NCBI GenBank assembly: GCA_015067995.1
Contig: SVLJ01000003.1
Span: 62,001-126,000 of the forward strand
Length of the DNA stretch: 64,000 bases
Source: Oscillospiraceae bacterium
Lineage (GTDB): Bacteria; Bacillota; Clostridia; Oscillospirales; Oscillospiraceae
Direction of reading: 5' to 3'
Positions 1 through 8,571 of this stretch are shown piece by piece; position 1 is the first letter of the stretch; each line of letters begins with the position of its first letter. The position numbers and the translations under genes were made by a program. Below the pieces are notes generated by a model, which saw nothing but the letters and a program-made list of their open reading frames with translations, did not search any database and had not been told where the DNA came from.

Positions 1-1
1 C

Positions 2-256
2 TTTGACGGACAGGAGAAGGTGAAGCGCAGCATCCAGCGGGGCAAGACCCTGTACGAACAGGTGGAACGCCTCACCGCCGCCCTGAGCCGCCTTACCGGC
101 GGCGGAGCATTGGCATCGGAAACCGGAAAGCCCCGCGTCCCCGCTGTGCCGAAGAAATCCATGGGCAGCGCCGCCACCGATGCCGCAAAAGCCACCATGA
201 CCGCCTACGGCGAGAAGCTGGCAAAGCGCGCCAGGGTGGATATGGACGCCCACTGA
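2..256 (+). CDS. C-terminal part of an upstream phage head protein (partial)
   Basis: The frame is open from the first bases, so this is the 3' end of a gene starting outside the window. The visible 84 residues are basic and Ala-rich with one short helical stretch and no motif I recognise. It sits directly before the scaffold and capsid genes, where portal or minor head proteins usually lie, so a portal C-terminus is the likeliest reading. That is position-based only. Confidence 0.5.
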   Translation, partial: FDGQEKVKRSIQRGKTLYEQVERLTAALSRLTGGGALASETGKPRVPAVPKKSMGSAATDAAKATMTAYGEKLAKRARVDMDAH

Positions 257-300
257 GCCGGGGCGTATGCATCACCCATCAGGGAAAGGAAGGAAATACC

Positions 301-1512
301 ATGATTCACATTTACTATGCATATGAAGGAAAATACCACATCCTGCGCATCACCGGCCATGCCGGTTACGCCCCCCGGGGGCAGGACATCGTCTGCGCGG
401 GAGTCAGCGCCGTTACCCACGCCCTGCTGGCGTATATGCGGGAACTGAGGGCGGTGAAGAAGGCCTGCGGTCAGTCGGGGGAGCTGGAGCTCCTCTGCCA
501 TGGCTGCGATGAGACCCATGCTGCCTTTGACATGGCGCTGGCCGGATATGAAGCGATCGCGAAGGCTTATCCACAGCATGTGGAAGTCGATATACCACCC
601 GAACGGAAGGGCGAAGAAGAACACGGGCCTGCCTTTGACCTGCAGCTGTTTGGCGACGGCGCAGCAGCTGCCGGAGCGGGGACGGGCCGGGCTGAGACCA
701 CAGCAGGAGCCGGAAGCAGCCGCCGGCTCACCACGGGCGCGACCCAGACACCGGGCGGCACAGAAACCGCCCAGCCTCCCGCCGCCGGGGAGGCAAAGAG
801 CAGCGACGCAGCGGACAAGCGCAAGGCCTTCCGGGCCCTCATCGAGGGCGAGTACAAGGAGCAGTACACCGAGCTGTTCCAGAACGCCTTCAACCGGCGT
901 TTCCGGGAGGCCAAGGGCATGGAGAGCCGTCTCAAGGCGCAAAAGCCCGTTCTGGAGCTGCTGGCTCAGCGCTACAACGTCCAGCCCGACGACATGGCCG
1001 GTCTGCGCTCCGCCATGGAGGCGGACGAGAGCTACTGGCGTGCCGCCGCGGAAAAGGCCGGTATGAGCGTGGAGCAGTACCGCCAGTTTGAAAAGCTGCG
1101 TCAGGACAGCCGCCAGCTGCAGCAGCTGCGTCAGCGCCAGAGGGCCGGACAGCAGCTCACCGGCTGGCTCCGGGAGGCCAGTGCGGTGAGAAACCAGTAC
1201 CCCGCCTTCGACTTCCAGGCAGAGCTGGCAGACGGCAATTTCCGTCAGCTGCTGCGCTCCGGTGTGGGTGTGCAGCAGGCCTATGAGCTGCGCCACATGG
1301 AGGAGATCAAGGCTGCCGCCGCCCGACAGGCGGCACAGTCCGCAGGCGAGCAGATGGCCGCCCGCATCCAGAGCCGCAGCGTCCGTCCCAGAGAGAACGG
1401 CATTTCCACACAGAGCGCCGCCGTCACAGGCAGCGATGTGCGCTCTTTGACCCCCGCCCAGCGGAGGGAGATCGCACGCCGCGTACAGAGAGGGGACAAG
1501 ATCCGATTCTGA
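301..1512 (+). CDS. Prp-like cysteine protease fused to phage capsid scaffold
   Basis: The 403-residue product has two parts. Residues 1-98 match the ribosomal-processing cysteine protease Prp (DUF464/YsxB family): GHAGYAPRGQDIVCAGVS carries the catalytic His20 and Cys32. After a short linker comes FDLQLF (112-117), resembling the LNLQFF-type site that Staphylococcus Prp cuts in ribosomal protein L27 and in phage 80alpha scaffold and capsid. Residues 118-403 are Ala/Gln/Glu/Arg-rich and helical, with a basic C-terminus (RREIARRVQRGDKIRF), as expected for a scaffold. A GGAAGGAAA ribosome site precedes ATG 301, and the capsid gene follows 33 bp later. I infer that the fusion releases its own scaffold and processes the capsid. 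The protease assignment is strong; scaffold rests on position and composition. Confidence 0.85.
   Translation: MIHIYYAYEGKYHILRITGHAGYAPRGQDIVCAGVSAVTHALLAYMRELRAVKKACGQSGELELLCHGCDETHAAFDMALAGYEAIAKAYPQHVEVDIPPERKGEEEHGPAFDLQLFGDGAAAAGAGTGRAETTAGAGSSRRLTTGATQTPGGTETAQPPAAGEAKSSDAADKRKAFRALIEGEYKEQYTELFQNAFNRRFREAKGMESRLKAQKPVLELLAQRYNVQPDDMAGLRSAMEADESYWRAAAEKAGMSVEQYRQFEKLRQDSRQLQQLRQRQRAGQQLTGWLREASAVRNQYPAFDFQAELADGNFRQLLRSGVGVQQAYELRHMEEIKAAAARQAAQSAGEQMAARIQSRSVRPRENGISTQSAAVTGSDVRSLTPAQRREIARRVQRGDKIRF
634..651 (+). other. Predicted Prp cleavage motif inside the protease-scaffold fusion
   Basis: These codons give FDLQLF, followed by Gly. The same hexapeptide occurs near the N-terminus of the capsid protein. 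By analogy with L27 processing, cleavage would fall after the final Phe and separate protease from scaffold. Confidence 0.6.
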
Positions 1513-1545
1513 GTCCTTACCAACATTTGAAAGGGGAAAATTACC

Positions 1546-2538
1546 ATGATGAACAACACTATGCATACCATCCGTTTTGATCTGCAGCTGTTTGCAGAGC
1601 CCAACACCCAGACCACCGCAGGCCTCTCCGAGGAGATGCGTGTGTTCTACAGCGACTATCTGGTGGACAACGCCGTGCCCCGTCTGGTGCACGACCAGTT
1701 CGGCCAGAAGCATCCCATTCCCGAGGGCGGCGGCAAGACCATCGAGTTCCGCAAGTACAGCCACCTGCCCAAGCTGACCACCCCCCTCACCGAGGGTGTC
1801 ACTCCCGACGGCCAGAGCCTCACCGTCAGCACCGTCACCGCCACTGTGGCGCAGTACGGCGGCTACGTGACCCTCAGCGATGTGCTGCTGCTCACCGCTG
1901 TGGACAACAATCTGATGCAGGCCACCAAGCTGCTGGGCGCTCAGGCCGGTGCCACCCTGGACACCATCACCCGTGAGGTGCTGGTGGGCGGCACCAACGT
2001 CATCTACTCCGGCGGCGTCTCCGGTCGCAGCGCCCTCACCGCCGCCCACACCCTCACCGTGGATGACATCATGAAGGCCGTCCGCGTCCTGAAGAACCAG
2101 AACGCCGAGAAGATCGACGGCAGCTACATCGCCATCATCCACCCCGATGTGGCCTACGATCTCATGCACGATGAGATGTGGGAGTCCGTCAAGACCTACG
2201 CCGACCCTGCCGACTGGTACGAGGGTGAGATCGGCCGCATCGCAGGCTGCCGCTTCGTGGAGACCACCGAGGCCAAGATCTGGGCAGGCGCAGGCGCCAA
2301 CGGTCAGGCCGTCTACGCCACGCTGGTGCTGGGCGACAACGCCTACGGCATCACCGAGCTGGAGGGCGGCGGCCTGCAGCACATCGTCAAGCAGCTGGGC
2401 AGCGCCGGTACTTCCGACCCCATCAACCAGCGCGCTTCCATTGGCTGGAAGGCCACCCGCGCCGCCGAGCGTCTGGTGGAGCAGTTCATGGTGCGCATCG
2501 AGTCCGGCTGCAGCTTCAATCCCGCTGTGGGCAACTGA
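1546..2538 (+). CDS. N4-gp56 family phage major capsid protein
   Basis: The 330-residue protein resembles the N4-gp56 family of major capsid proteins common in clostridial prophages. Typical features are the EFRKYSHLPKLTTPLTEGVTP stretch, the YGGYVTLSDVLLLTAVD segment and a conserved C-terminal half. Residues 11-16 are FDLQLF followed by Ala, the same motif as in the upstream fusion, so a 16-residue N-terminal peptide is probably removed by the phage-encoded or host Prp. A GAAAGGGGAAA ribosome site lies just upstream, and the gene follows its scaffold, the standard head order. Confidence 0.88.
   Translation: MMNNTMHTIRFDLQLFAEPNTQTTAGLSEEMRVFYSDYLVDNAVPRLVHDQFGQKHPIPEGGGKTIEFRKYSHLPKLTTPLTEGVTPDGQSLTVSTVTATVAQYGGYVTLSDVLLLTAVDNNLMQATKLLGAQAGATLDTITREVLVGGTNVIYSGGVSGRSALTAAHTLTVDDIMKAVRVLKNQNAEKIDGSYIAIIHPDVAYDLMHDEMWESVKTYADPADWYEGEIGRIAGCRFVETTEAKIWAGAGANGQAVYATLVLGDNAYGITELEGGGLQHIVKQLGSAGTSDPINQRASIGWKATRAAERLVEQFMVRIESGCSFNPAVGN
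1576..1593 (+). other. Predicted Prp cleavage motif at the capsid N-terminus
   Basis: The codons give FDLQLF followed by Ala, identical in the hexapeptide to the motif in the scaffold fusion. Cleavage after the last Phe would remove 16 residues. Confidence 0.6.
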
Positions 2539-2589
2539 ATCAAACAGGAGGGGCGGACAGCCGCCCCTCCATAAAACAAGGAGGATATT

Positions 2590-3006
2590 ATGATGGCAGA
2601 GAAGAAACAGGAAATGACCATGGAGAACCTGCGCGAGCAGATGCAGGCCATGCTGGCGGAGGCAAAGGCCGAGGCCGCCGCGCTGGTGGAAAACGCCCGG
2701 GCCGAGGCCGCCCGCATCGCAGCGGAGGCCAAGGGCGGCGTGGCGGGCATGACCGCAGAGGAGGCCGCTGCTTACGAGGCATACATGAACGAGGAGGTGG
2801 AGGTGAAGCTCTTCCGCGACAACGACAAGTACAAAGACCCCGTCTTTGTGGGCTGCAACGGCGAGACCATCGCCATCCAGCGGGGCGAGAAGGTGAAGAT
2901 CAAGCGCAAGTTTGCCGAGATTCTGGACAACAGCGACAAGCAGGACTATGAGACCGGCCTGCTGATCCGCCGCAAGAGCGCCGAGTTCGCCGGAGCGGAG
3001 GAATGA
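2590..3006 (+). CDS. Phage head-associated protein with N-terminal coiled coil
   Basis: The 138-residue protein begins with a Glu/Ala-rich helix (roughly residues 8-55) likely to form a coiled coil. A compact C-terminal domain containing KLFRDNDKYKDPVFVGCNGE follows. I recognise this arrangement next to N4-gp56 capsids but know no defined function; head decoration or completion is plausible. A strong AAGGAGG site precedes the start. The next gene begins at an ATGA overlap, so the two are translationally coupled. Confidence 0.55.
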   Translation: MMAEKKQEMTMENLREQMQAMLAEAKAEAAALVENARAEAARIAAEAKGGVAGMTAEEAAAYEAYMNEEVEVKLFRDNDKYKDPVFVGCNGETIAIQRGEKVKIKRKFAEILDNSDKQDYETGLLIRRKSAEFAGAEE

Positions 3007-3527
3007 ACGATTCCATTCGCCTGCGGGCGGGAAACCGAGCCGGGATGCCGCAGCTGGCAGACCGGGAGCCTGCCTATGTCCGGGACGAGGAGGCGCTGTA
3101 TGTGGGCACGCCGTCGGGCAACGTGAAGATCGGCGGCAAAACGGCGGCTGTGGTCACCGCGCTGGCGGGAAGGGTAAGCACCATGGGAGAAATCCTCGCC
3201 GATCACACAGGGGAGATCGCCGCTCTGCAGGAGGGGCAGACGGCCCACGGCCAGACCCTGACGGAGCAGGGAAACACCCTTGCCGCTCACAGCCAGACCC
3301 TGACGGAGCAGGGGAACACCCTTGCCGCCCACGGCCAGACCCTGACAGAGCTGGAAGTGGCGCAGCAGACCCAGGGGGAGACCATTACGAAGCTGCAGCA
3401 GGAGAAGCTGACAGCTTCTCCCATGGCGGCCTTGTCGGCGCTGCCGGACAATGCCGACCTTGCCGCCGTCACGGCGGCTTACAACAGCCTCATTGCCGGG
3501 CTGAAGGCGGCGGGCATCATGAATTGA
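3003..3527 (+). CDS. Phage fibre-like protein with Mtd-type N-terminal domain
   Basis: The first 45 residues (IRLRAGNRAGMPQLADREPAY and LYVGTPSGNVKIGG) match the short beta domain at the N-terminus of phage fibre, hyaluronidase-like and major tropism determinant proteins. Residues 60-125 hold imperfect repeats of the type QTLTEQGNTLAAHGQ, predicted as a trimeric coiled coil. The protein is 174 residues, overlaps the upstream gene by ATGA, and precedes the long fibre gene. A virion-surface attachment role is inferred. Confidence 0.6.
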   Translation: MNDSIRLRAGNRAGMPQLADREPAYVRDEEALYVGTPSGNVKIGGKTAAVVTALAGRVSTMGEILADHTGEIAALQEGQTAHGQTLTEQGNTLAAHSQTLTEQGNTLAAHGQTLTELEVAQQTQGETITKLQQEKLTASPMAALSALPDNADLAAVTAAYNSLIAGLKAAGIMN

Positions 3528-3535
3528 GGTGACAA

Positions 3536-6500
3536 ATGGATAAAATCATTGAAATCAAAATCAACGGCAGCCATCTGACGCGGGACAGTCAGACTGCCGG
3601 TGTGCAGCACGAGGGCAACGCCGCCGTGCTGCGGATGGAGTTCGACCCCGGCTGGGACGGCTTTGCCAAGACCGTCACCTTCCGGAACGCCCTGGGGGAA
3701 AATCCGGTGAAGCGGATTCTCACAGCAGATCTGCTGGAGGACATCACCAAAAGCACCCGGGTATACCTGTGTCCCATTCCTCCGGAGGCCATGACCGAGG
3801 CGGGGAAGCTCAGTTACATCGTGGACGGCATGGCCGACGGCGTCCGCAGGCGGAGCGTGGAGGATCGGCTGAAGGTGCTGCCCGCCTTTGACGCGCCGGA
3901 GGCGGTCGAATCCGCAGACCCCACGCCCACACAGGCAGAGCAGCTGCAGGGGCAGGTGGACGCCATGGTGGAGAAGCTGCAGGAAGGCATTGCGGCCTCC
4001 GGACTGGCTGTGGTCAGCGCCGGTGCGGCTGCCGACAGTGAGCGGAACGCCGAAATCAGTGCCAGAGCAGCCGCAGCCAGTGCCAGAACAGCCGCAGCGT
4101 CGCAGCAGCTGGCGGAGGATGCCCGGAGCGCAGCGGTGGCGGCGGTGGGCAAGACCTCCTACATCGGGGGAAACGGCCACTGGTTTGAGTGGGACAGCAC
4201 CGCGGGAACCTTTGTGGACAGCGGCGTGGCAGCCACCGGCCCCGCCGGTGCGGACGGTCGGGACGGCATCGACGGCGCAAAGGGTGACAAGGGCGACCCC
4301 GGTGAACCCGGAGAAAAGGGTGAGAGGGGTGAGAAAGGCGATCCCGGCGCAGACGGTGCAAAAGGCGACAAAGGCGAGAAGGGCGATACCGGTGAGAAGG
4401 GCGACGATGGAAAGTCACCGTATATCAGTTTCGACGGCAAATGGCACGAGTGGGACAGCGCCCAAGGCGCGTTTGTGGACACCGGAGTTACAGCGAAGGG
4501 TGAGAAGGGCGACAGCGGTCTGACGCCTCAAATTATCAACAACAACTGGTGGGTCGGCGGCGTGGACACGGGAGTTCGCGCAAAAGGTCAGGACGGCGAG
4601 ACACCGTGGCTGCTGGAAGCGGGCGGAAACTGGCTCATCGGCGGCGTGGACACAGGCTTTCCTTCCCGTGGCGAGAAAGGCGACCCCGGCGAGAAAGGCG
4701 ACAAGGGTGATGCCGGTGCCAAGGGCGACAAGGGCGAACCCGGCGCAGACGGCTACACCCCCGTCAAGGGGACGGACTATTGGACGGCGGCTGACCGTGC
4801 GGAAATGGCACAGGATGCCTATGACGAACTGGTGCGCCAGACAGAGTGGCAGGCCACAAAATCCGTTCTGTCCGGCGGCGATGAGGTGGTGCCGGAAACC
4901 CGCCTCTCCTTCACGACTTCTTTCACTGTGATTCAGAACTTCGCTGAGTCGCTGATGACCGGTCTTAACTACATCGTGGACTGGAGCGGCACGGAGTATA
5001 CCTGCATGGGTCACTCCGGCGACGGCGGCGTGTATATCGGCAATGGTGATCTGGTGGGAGAGTCTCTGGGTAACGATGAGCCCTTCTGCATCCAGTGGTA
5101 CTCCGGCACGGATTACATCAACATCCACAAGAAGACCAGCACAGCCGAGACAATCACCCTCAGTGTGATCAAAGACGCTGTTTTCAAGTACAACCTGCTG
5201 CCAACCGATTTCCTGCCCATGCAGGAGATCATCAACACCGTGAAGGAGGAAGTGGAGCCGGGAACCGGCGGCAGCGCCGACTGCGGCGGCGTCAAAACCG
5301 TCAACGGAAAAGCACCGGACGCAAGCGGCAATGTCGAGATTGAGGTGGGCACTGGCGGAGGCGGCGTGTCCAGCTGGAACGACCTGACGGACAAGCCGTT
5401 CTATGAAGAACCCGGTCTGGTGGAGCTGCTGCCGGAGACGGAGGCCACAGGGACGACCGACCCCACCTTCGGACAGGTATGGCAGATCACAGCAGCGCCT
5501 GCATTGCTCATCGGCGAAACCTACACGGTGGTCTATAACGGTGCGTTTTACCAATGTGTCGGCATGCCCGCGCCGGAGGGCTTTACCACGGATGAAGCTG
5601 ACGTTGCTCTGGGCAACTTCGCCGTTGTGGGCGGTACGGATACCGGAGAACCCTTTGCCATGCTGGTTATGCCGAACCTCGGAAACATCATGGCCATCGA
5701 TCTTGCGGAGTCGGCTTCCGTGACCATCGCCATCTATCAGGGCGGCACGGCTGTTCATCCCCTCCACCCCAAGTACCTGCCTGACGGTGTGCCGTACATC
5801 ATCGAGCATGAAAGGACACCGCTGCTGGAGGAGCGTCAGCTGACAATTTCCGCAGGCATGTTCTCCATCAGCGAAGGTGCGCCGGTACTCACTGTGGGTA
5901 AGGTGTATACCATCGGCTGGAATGGCGCGGAGTATCTCTGCACGGCAGTCGATCTGAGCGCACTGGAGGCTGGTGTGGTCGGATTCGGCAACCTTGCCGC
6001 GTTTGATCCGTCTTTGCCTGCAGCGGGTGTTCCGTTCTGGGGCTTCGCAGCAGGTGGTCAGCTTCAAATCGTTCCGCTGGACGGCAGCGAGGAGCTGACG
6101 CTGGCCATCTGGCAGGGCGTTGAGGCGTTCCGCAAGCTGGACGGCCGTTGTCTGGACCTCAGCGCCGTTTTTGCCAATATGGTGCTGAACATCAAAGACG
6201 GCAGCGCAAACGGCTCTATTGTCACAGGCAAGCCACGGACAGAGGATGACGAATACACCATCGGCATATTCGCCTTCGCACAGGGCTGCAACACAATGGC
6301 CAGCGGGTCCTGCTCCCACGCGGAGGGTAGCGAAACCAGCGCCAGCGGGGACGACTCCCACGCAGAGGGACGTAGATCAAAAGCCACGGGCAAGTCGTCA
6401 CATGCGGAGGGATTTGCCACTGAGGCCAGCGGCGAGGCTTCCCATTCTGAGGGGTATGACACAACAGCTAGTGGTTATGCGTCCCATGCGGAGGGCAACA

Positions 6501-7294
6501 GCACTGCCAGCGGGGACTATTCCCATTCTGAGGGATACCGGACCATTGCTGCAGGCGAATATCAGCACGTTCAGGGTCGCTACAGCATCGAGGACACCGA
6601 AGGGAAGTATGCCCACATCGTCGGCAATGGTACATTTGTAAATAATCTCATCCTCTCCAACGCCCATACCCTGGACTGGGATGGCAACGCATGGTTTGCA
6701 GGGGATGTGTATGTTGGCGGCACGGGGCAGGACGATCCCAACGCTAAGAAACTGTCTGGCAAAAGCGGCACCGGCGAGGCTTCCCACGTAGAGGGCTCCG
6801 GTACAGCCGCTGATGGCGACTACTCCCATGCGGAGGGCCTCAATTCCGTCGCCCGCGGTCAGGCGGCTCACGCGGAGGGGTATGCCTGTGCCGCCAACGC
6901 CGAAGCGTCCCACGCAGAGGGTCAGGGTACGCACGCAGAAGCCGTCTATTCGCATGCGGAGGGATATTACACAACCGCAAACGGCAGGTGCGCCCACACA
7001 GAGGGCGAGTATACATCTGCACGCAACTATTCTCATGCGGAGGGTTACGGAACCAGTGCAAGGAGCGATTACCAGCACGTGCAGGGCAAGTACAATGTTC
7101 TGGATTCCTCCGGCAAGTACGCCCACATCGTGGGCAACGGAGACAATATCACCCGTTCCAACGCCCACACCCTGGACTGGGACGGCAACGCGTGGTTTGC
7201 AGGAGGCATTGAGCTCACCAGTCCCAACGGCACACGATACAGATTTACCGTTTCCGATGACGGCACGCTGACGGCTGCCGCGGTGACGGAGTAA
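3536..7294 (+). CDS. Large phage tail fibre: collagen-like and YadA-like head repeats
   Basis: The 1252-residue protein starts with a baseplate- or fibre-type domain. It then carries collagen-like Gly-X-Y runs (about residues 234-292 and 380-406, rich in GEKGDKGDPG) interleaved with four short beta modules of the type FEWDSTAGTFVDSGV. The C-terminal third has two blocks of SHAEG-type repeats like the YadA trimeric adhesin head. Each block ends in a duplicated module with YQHVQG, YAHIVGNG and TLDWDGNAWFAG. This describes a long trimeric receptor-binding fibre. The ribosome site is GAGGTGAC before ATG 3536, and holin follows 12 bp after the stop. Confidence 0.85.
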   Translation: MDKIIEIKINGSHLTRDSQTAGVQHEGNAAVLRMEFDPGWDGFAKTVTFRNALGENPVKRILTADLLEDITKSTRVYLCPIPPEAMTEAGKLSYIVDGMADGVRRRSVEDRLKVLPAFDAPEAVESADPTPTQAEQLQGQVDAMVEKLQEGIAASGLAVVSAGAAADSERNAEISARAAAASARTAAASQQLAEDARSAAVAAVGKTSYIGGNGHWFEWDSTAGTFVDSGVAATGPAGADGRDGIDGAKGDKGDPGEPGEKGERGEKGDPGADGAKGDKGEKGDTGEKGDDGKSPYISFDGKWHEWDSAQGAFVDTGVTAKGEKGDSGLTPQIINNNWWVGGVDTGVRAKGQDGETPWLLEAGGNWLIGGVDTGFPSRGEKGDPGEKGDKGDAGAKGDKGEPGADGYTPVKGTDYWTAADRAEMAQDAYDELVRQTEWQATKSVLSGGDEVVPETRLSFTTSFTVIQNFAESLMTGLNYIVDWSGTEYTCMGHSGDGGVYIGNGDLVGESLGNDEPFCIQWYSGTDYINIHKKTSTAETITLSVIKDAVFKYNLLPTDFLPMQEIINTVKEEVEPGTGGSADCGGVKTVNGKAPDASGNVEIEVGTGGGGVSSWNDLTDKPFYEEPGLVELLPETEATGTTDPTFGQVWQITAAPALLIGETYTVVYNGAFYQCVGMPAPEGFTTDEADVALGNFAVVGGTDTGEPFAMLVMPNLGNIMAIDLAESASVTIAIYQGGTAVHPLHPKYLPDGVPYIIEHERTPLLEERQLTISAGMFSISEGAPVLTVGKVYTIGWNGAEYLCTAVDLSALEAGVVGFGNLAAFDPSLPAAGVPFWGFAAGGQLQIVPLDGSEELTLAIWQGVEAFRKLDGRCLDLSAVFANMVLNIKDGSANGSIVTGKPRTEDDEYTIGIFAFAQGCNTMASGSCSHAEGSETSASGDDSHAEGRRSKATGKSSHAEGFATEASGEASHSEGYDTTASGYASHAEGNSTASGDYSHSEGYRTIAAGEYQHVQGRYSIEDTEGKYAHIVGNGTFVNNLILSNAHTLDWDGNAWFAGDVYVGGTGQDDPNAKKLSGKSGTGEASHVEGSGTAADGDYSHAEGLNSVARGQAAHAEGYACAANAEASHAEGQGTHAEAVYSHAEGYYTTANGRCAHTEGEYTSARNYSHAEGYGTSARSDYQHVQGKYNVLDSSGKYAHIVGNGDNITRSNAHTLDWDGNAWFAGGIELTSPNGTRYRFTVSDDGTLTAAAVTE

Positions 7295-7306
7295 GGAGGA
7301 ATAACA

Positions 7307-7792
7307 ATGGAGAACAATCTGATTCTGAACATCAGGCGCACCGTCACCGGTGTCATCGCCTGCCTGACGGCTCTGTGGGGTTGGTTCGGCTGGCTGGTGG
7401 TGGCATGGATCGGCCTGATGTTCGCCGACTGGCTGCTGGGCAGCGCTGCGGCCGCTCACGCCGGAAAGTGGAGCAGCGCCAAGCTCCGGGAGGGCGCGTG
7501 GCACAAGGGCGGCATGGTGATCATCGTATGCGTGGCGCTGATGGCGGACTGGCTCATCGGCTCGCTGCTGGGGCATATCCCCGGCGTGACCCTGCCCTTT
7601 ACCTACTCGGTGCTCATGGGCCCCATGGTCATCGTCTGGTATGTCATCGGTGAGTTGGGCAGCCTTGCCGAGCACGCCGTTTCCATGGGTGCGCCCCATC
7701 CCAAGTGGCTGACCCAAATTCTGGACATCAGCAGGGAGGCGGTGGACGCCGCCGGAGAGGCCATTGTCCACGAAAGGACGGGTGGGGAATGA
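7307..7792 (+). CDS. Phage holin (phi29/Cph1-type holin family)
   Basis: The 161-residue membrane protein has hydrophobic segments around residues 10-45, 66-85 and 90-115 and a polar C-terminus, matching the toxin-secretion/phage-lysis holin family. It would make membrane lesions that let the endolysin reach the wall. The ribosome site is AAGGAGG, and its stop overlaps the next start (ATGA), coupling it to the endolysin. Confidence 0.82.
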   Translation: MENNLILNIRRTVTGVIACLTALWGWFGWLVVAWIGLMFADWLLGSAAAAHAGKWSSAKLREGAWHKGGMVIIVCVALMADWLIGSLLGHIPGVTLPFTYSVLMGPMVIVWYVIGELGSLAEHAVSMGAPHPKWLTQILDISREAVDAAGEAIVHERTGGE

Positions 7793-8187
7793 ATGTGATG
7801 ATTTGCCCTTACAGCCGCGTCCGGGACGGCGCAAAGCAGCTCACCGCCAATTTCAAGGTGCGGGAGTTCGCCTGCCGGGACGGCTCCGATCCCATTTTCA
7901 TCTCCCCGGCGCTGACGGAGGTGCTGCAGGCCATCCGCAGCCATTTCCAGCAGCCGGTGACGGTGTGCAGCGGTTACCGCACCCCCGGCTACAATAAGAA
8001 GGTGGACGGTGCGGCCTACAGTCAGCATCTCTACGGCACGGCGGCGGACATTCAGGTGAAGGGCGTCGCCCCGGCGGCGGTGGCGGCCTTTGCGGAGACG
8101 CTGCTGCCGGATTCCGGCGGCATCGGCATCTACCCCACCTTCACCCACATCGATGTGCGGGAAAAGCGCAGCCGCTGGAAGAATTGA
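7789..8187 (+). CDS. Endolysin: peptidase M15 (D-Ala-D-Ala carboxypeptidase type)
   Basis: The 132-residue protein matches Peptidase_M15_3. Zinc-site landmarks are visible: SGYRTPGYNKKV and SQHLYGTAADIQV (His and Asp), and a C-terminal FTHIDVR. The start was set at ATG 7789, which overlaps the holin stop, rather than at upstream in-frame codons inside holin. It is predicted to cut peptidoglycan stem peptides at lysis. Its place between fibre and further structural genes is unusual. Confidence 0.85.
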   Translation: MNVMICPYSRVRDGAKQLTANFKVREFACRDGSDPIFISPALTEVLQAIRSHFQQPVTVCSGYRTPGYNKKVDGAAYSQHLYGTAADIQVKGVAPAAVAAFAETLLPDSGGIGIYPTFTHIDVREKRSRWKN

Positions 8188-8204
8188 GAAGGAAGGTGAG
8201 GACG

Positions 8205-8567
8205 ATGACCATGAACAGCGTCATCGAGTACGTGGACGGGGTGAAGCCCAACGTCTACACCGATGAGGACAAATACCGCTGGCTCAACCAGCTGGAGGGG
8301 ATGCTCAGCGCCGAGGTGTTCCACGACCCGGAGCCGCTCAGCTATGACATCCCTGCCGACGCCGACCGTGCGCTGCGGGTGGGACATCCCTACGATGAAC
8401 TTTACAGCCTCTATGTGATGGCCATGATCGACTTCCACAACCGGGAGTACGGCAACTACAACAACACCATGCTGATGTTCCGCCAGCGGCTGGAGCAGCT
8501 GAAAGATCACTGCATCCGCATCCGCAGCGGCACACCGGCGCAGAGATTCCGAAAGGTGATGGGGTGA
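8205..8567 (+). CDS. Putative phage head-tail connector/adaptor
   Basis: The 120-residue acidic helical protein (LNQLEGMLSAEVFHD, LYVMAMIDFHNREYGNYNN) resembles small adaptor proteins that dock under the portal. The start at ATG 8205 follows GAAGGTGAGG and was preferred over TTG 8184. The stop is closely followed by ATG 8572. The assignment comes from size, composition and neighbours, not from a diagnostic motif. Confidence 0.5.
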   Translation: MTMNSVIEYVDGVKPNVYTDEDKYRWLNQLEGMLSAEVFHDPEPLSYDIPADADRALRVGHPYDELYSLYVMAMIDFHNREYGNYNNTMLMFRQRLEQLKDHCIRIRSGTPAQRFRKVMG

Positions 8568-8571
8568 TGAG

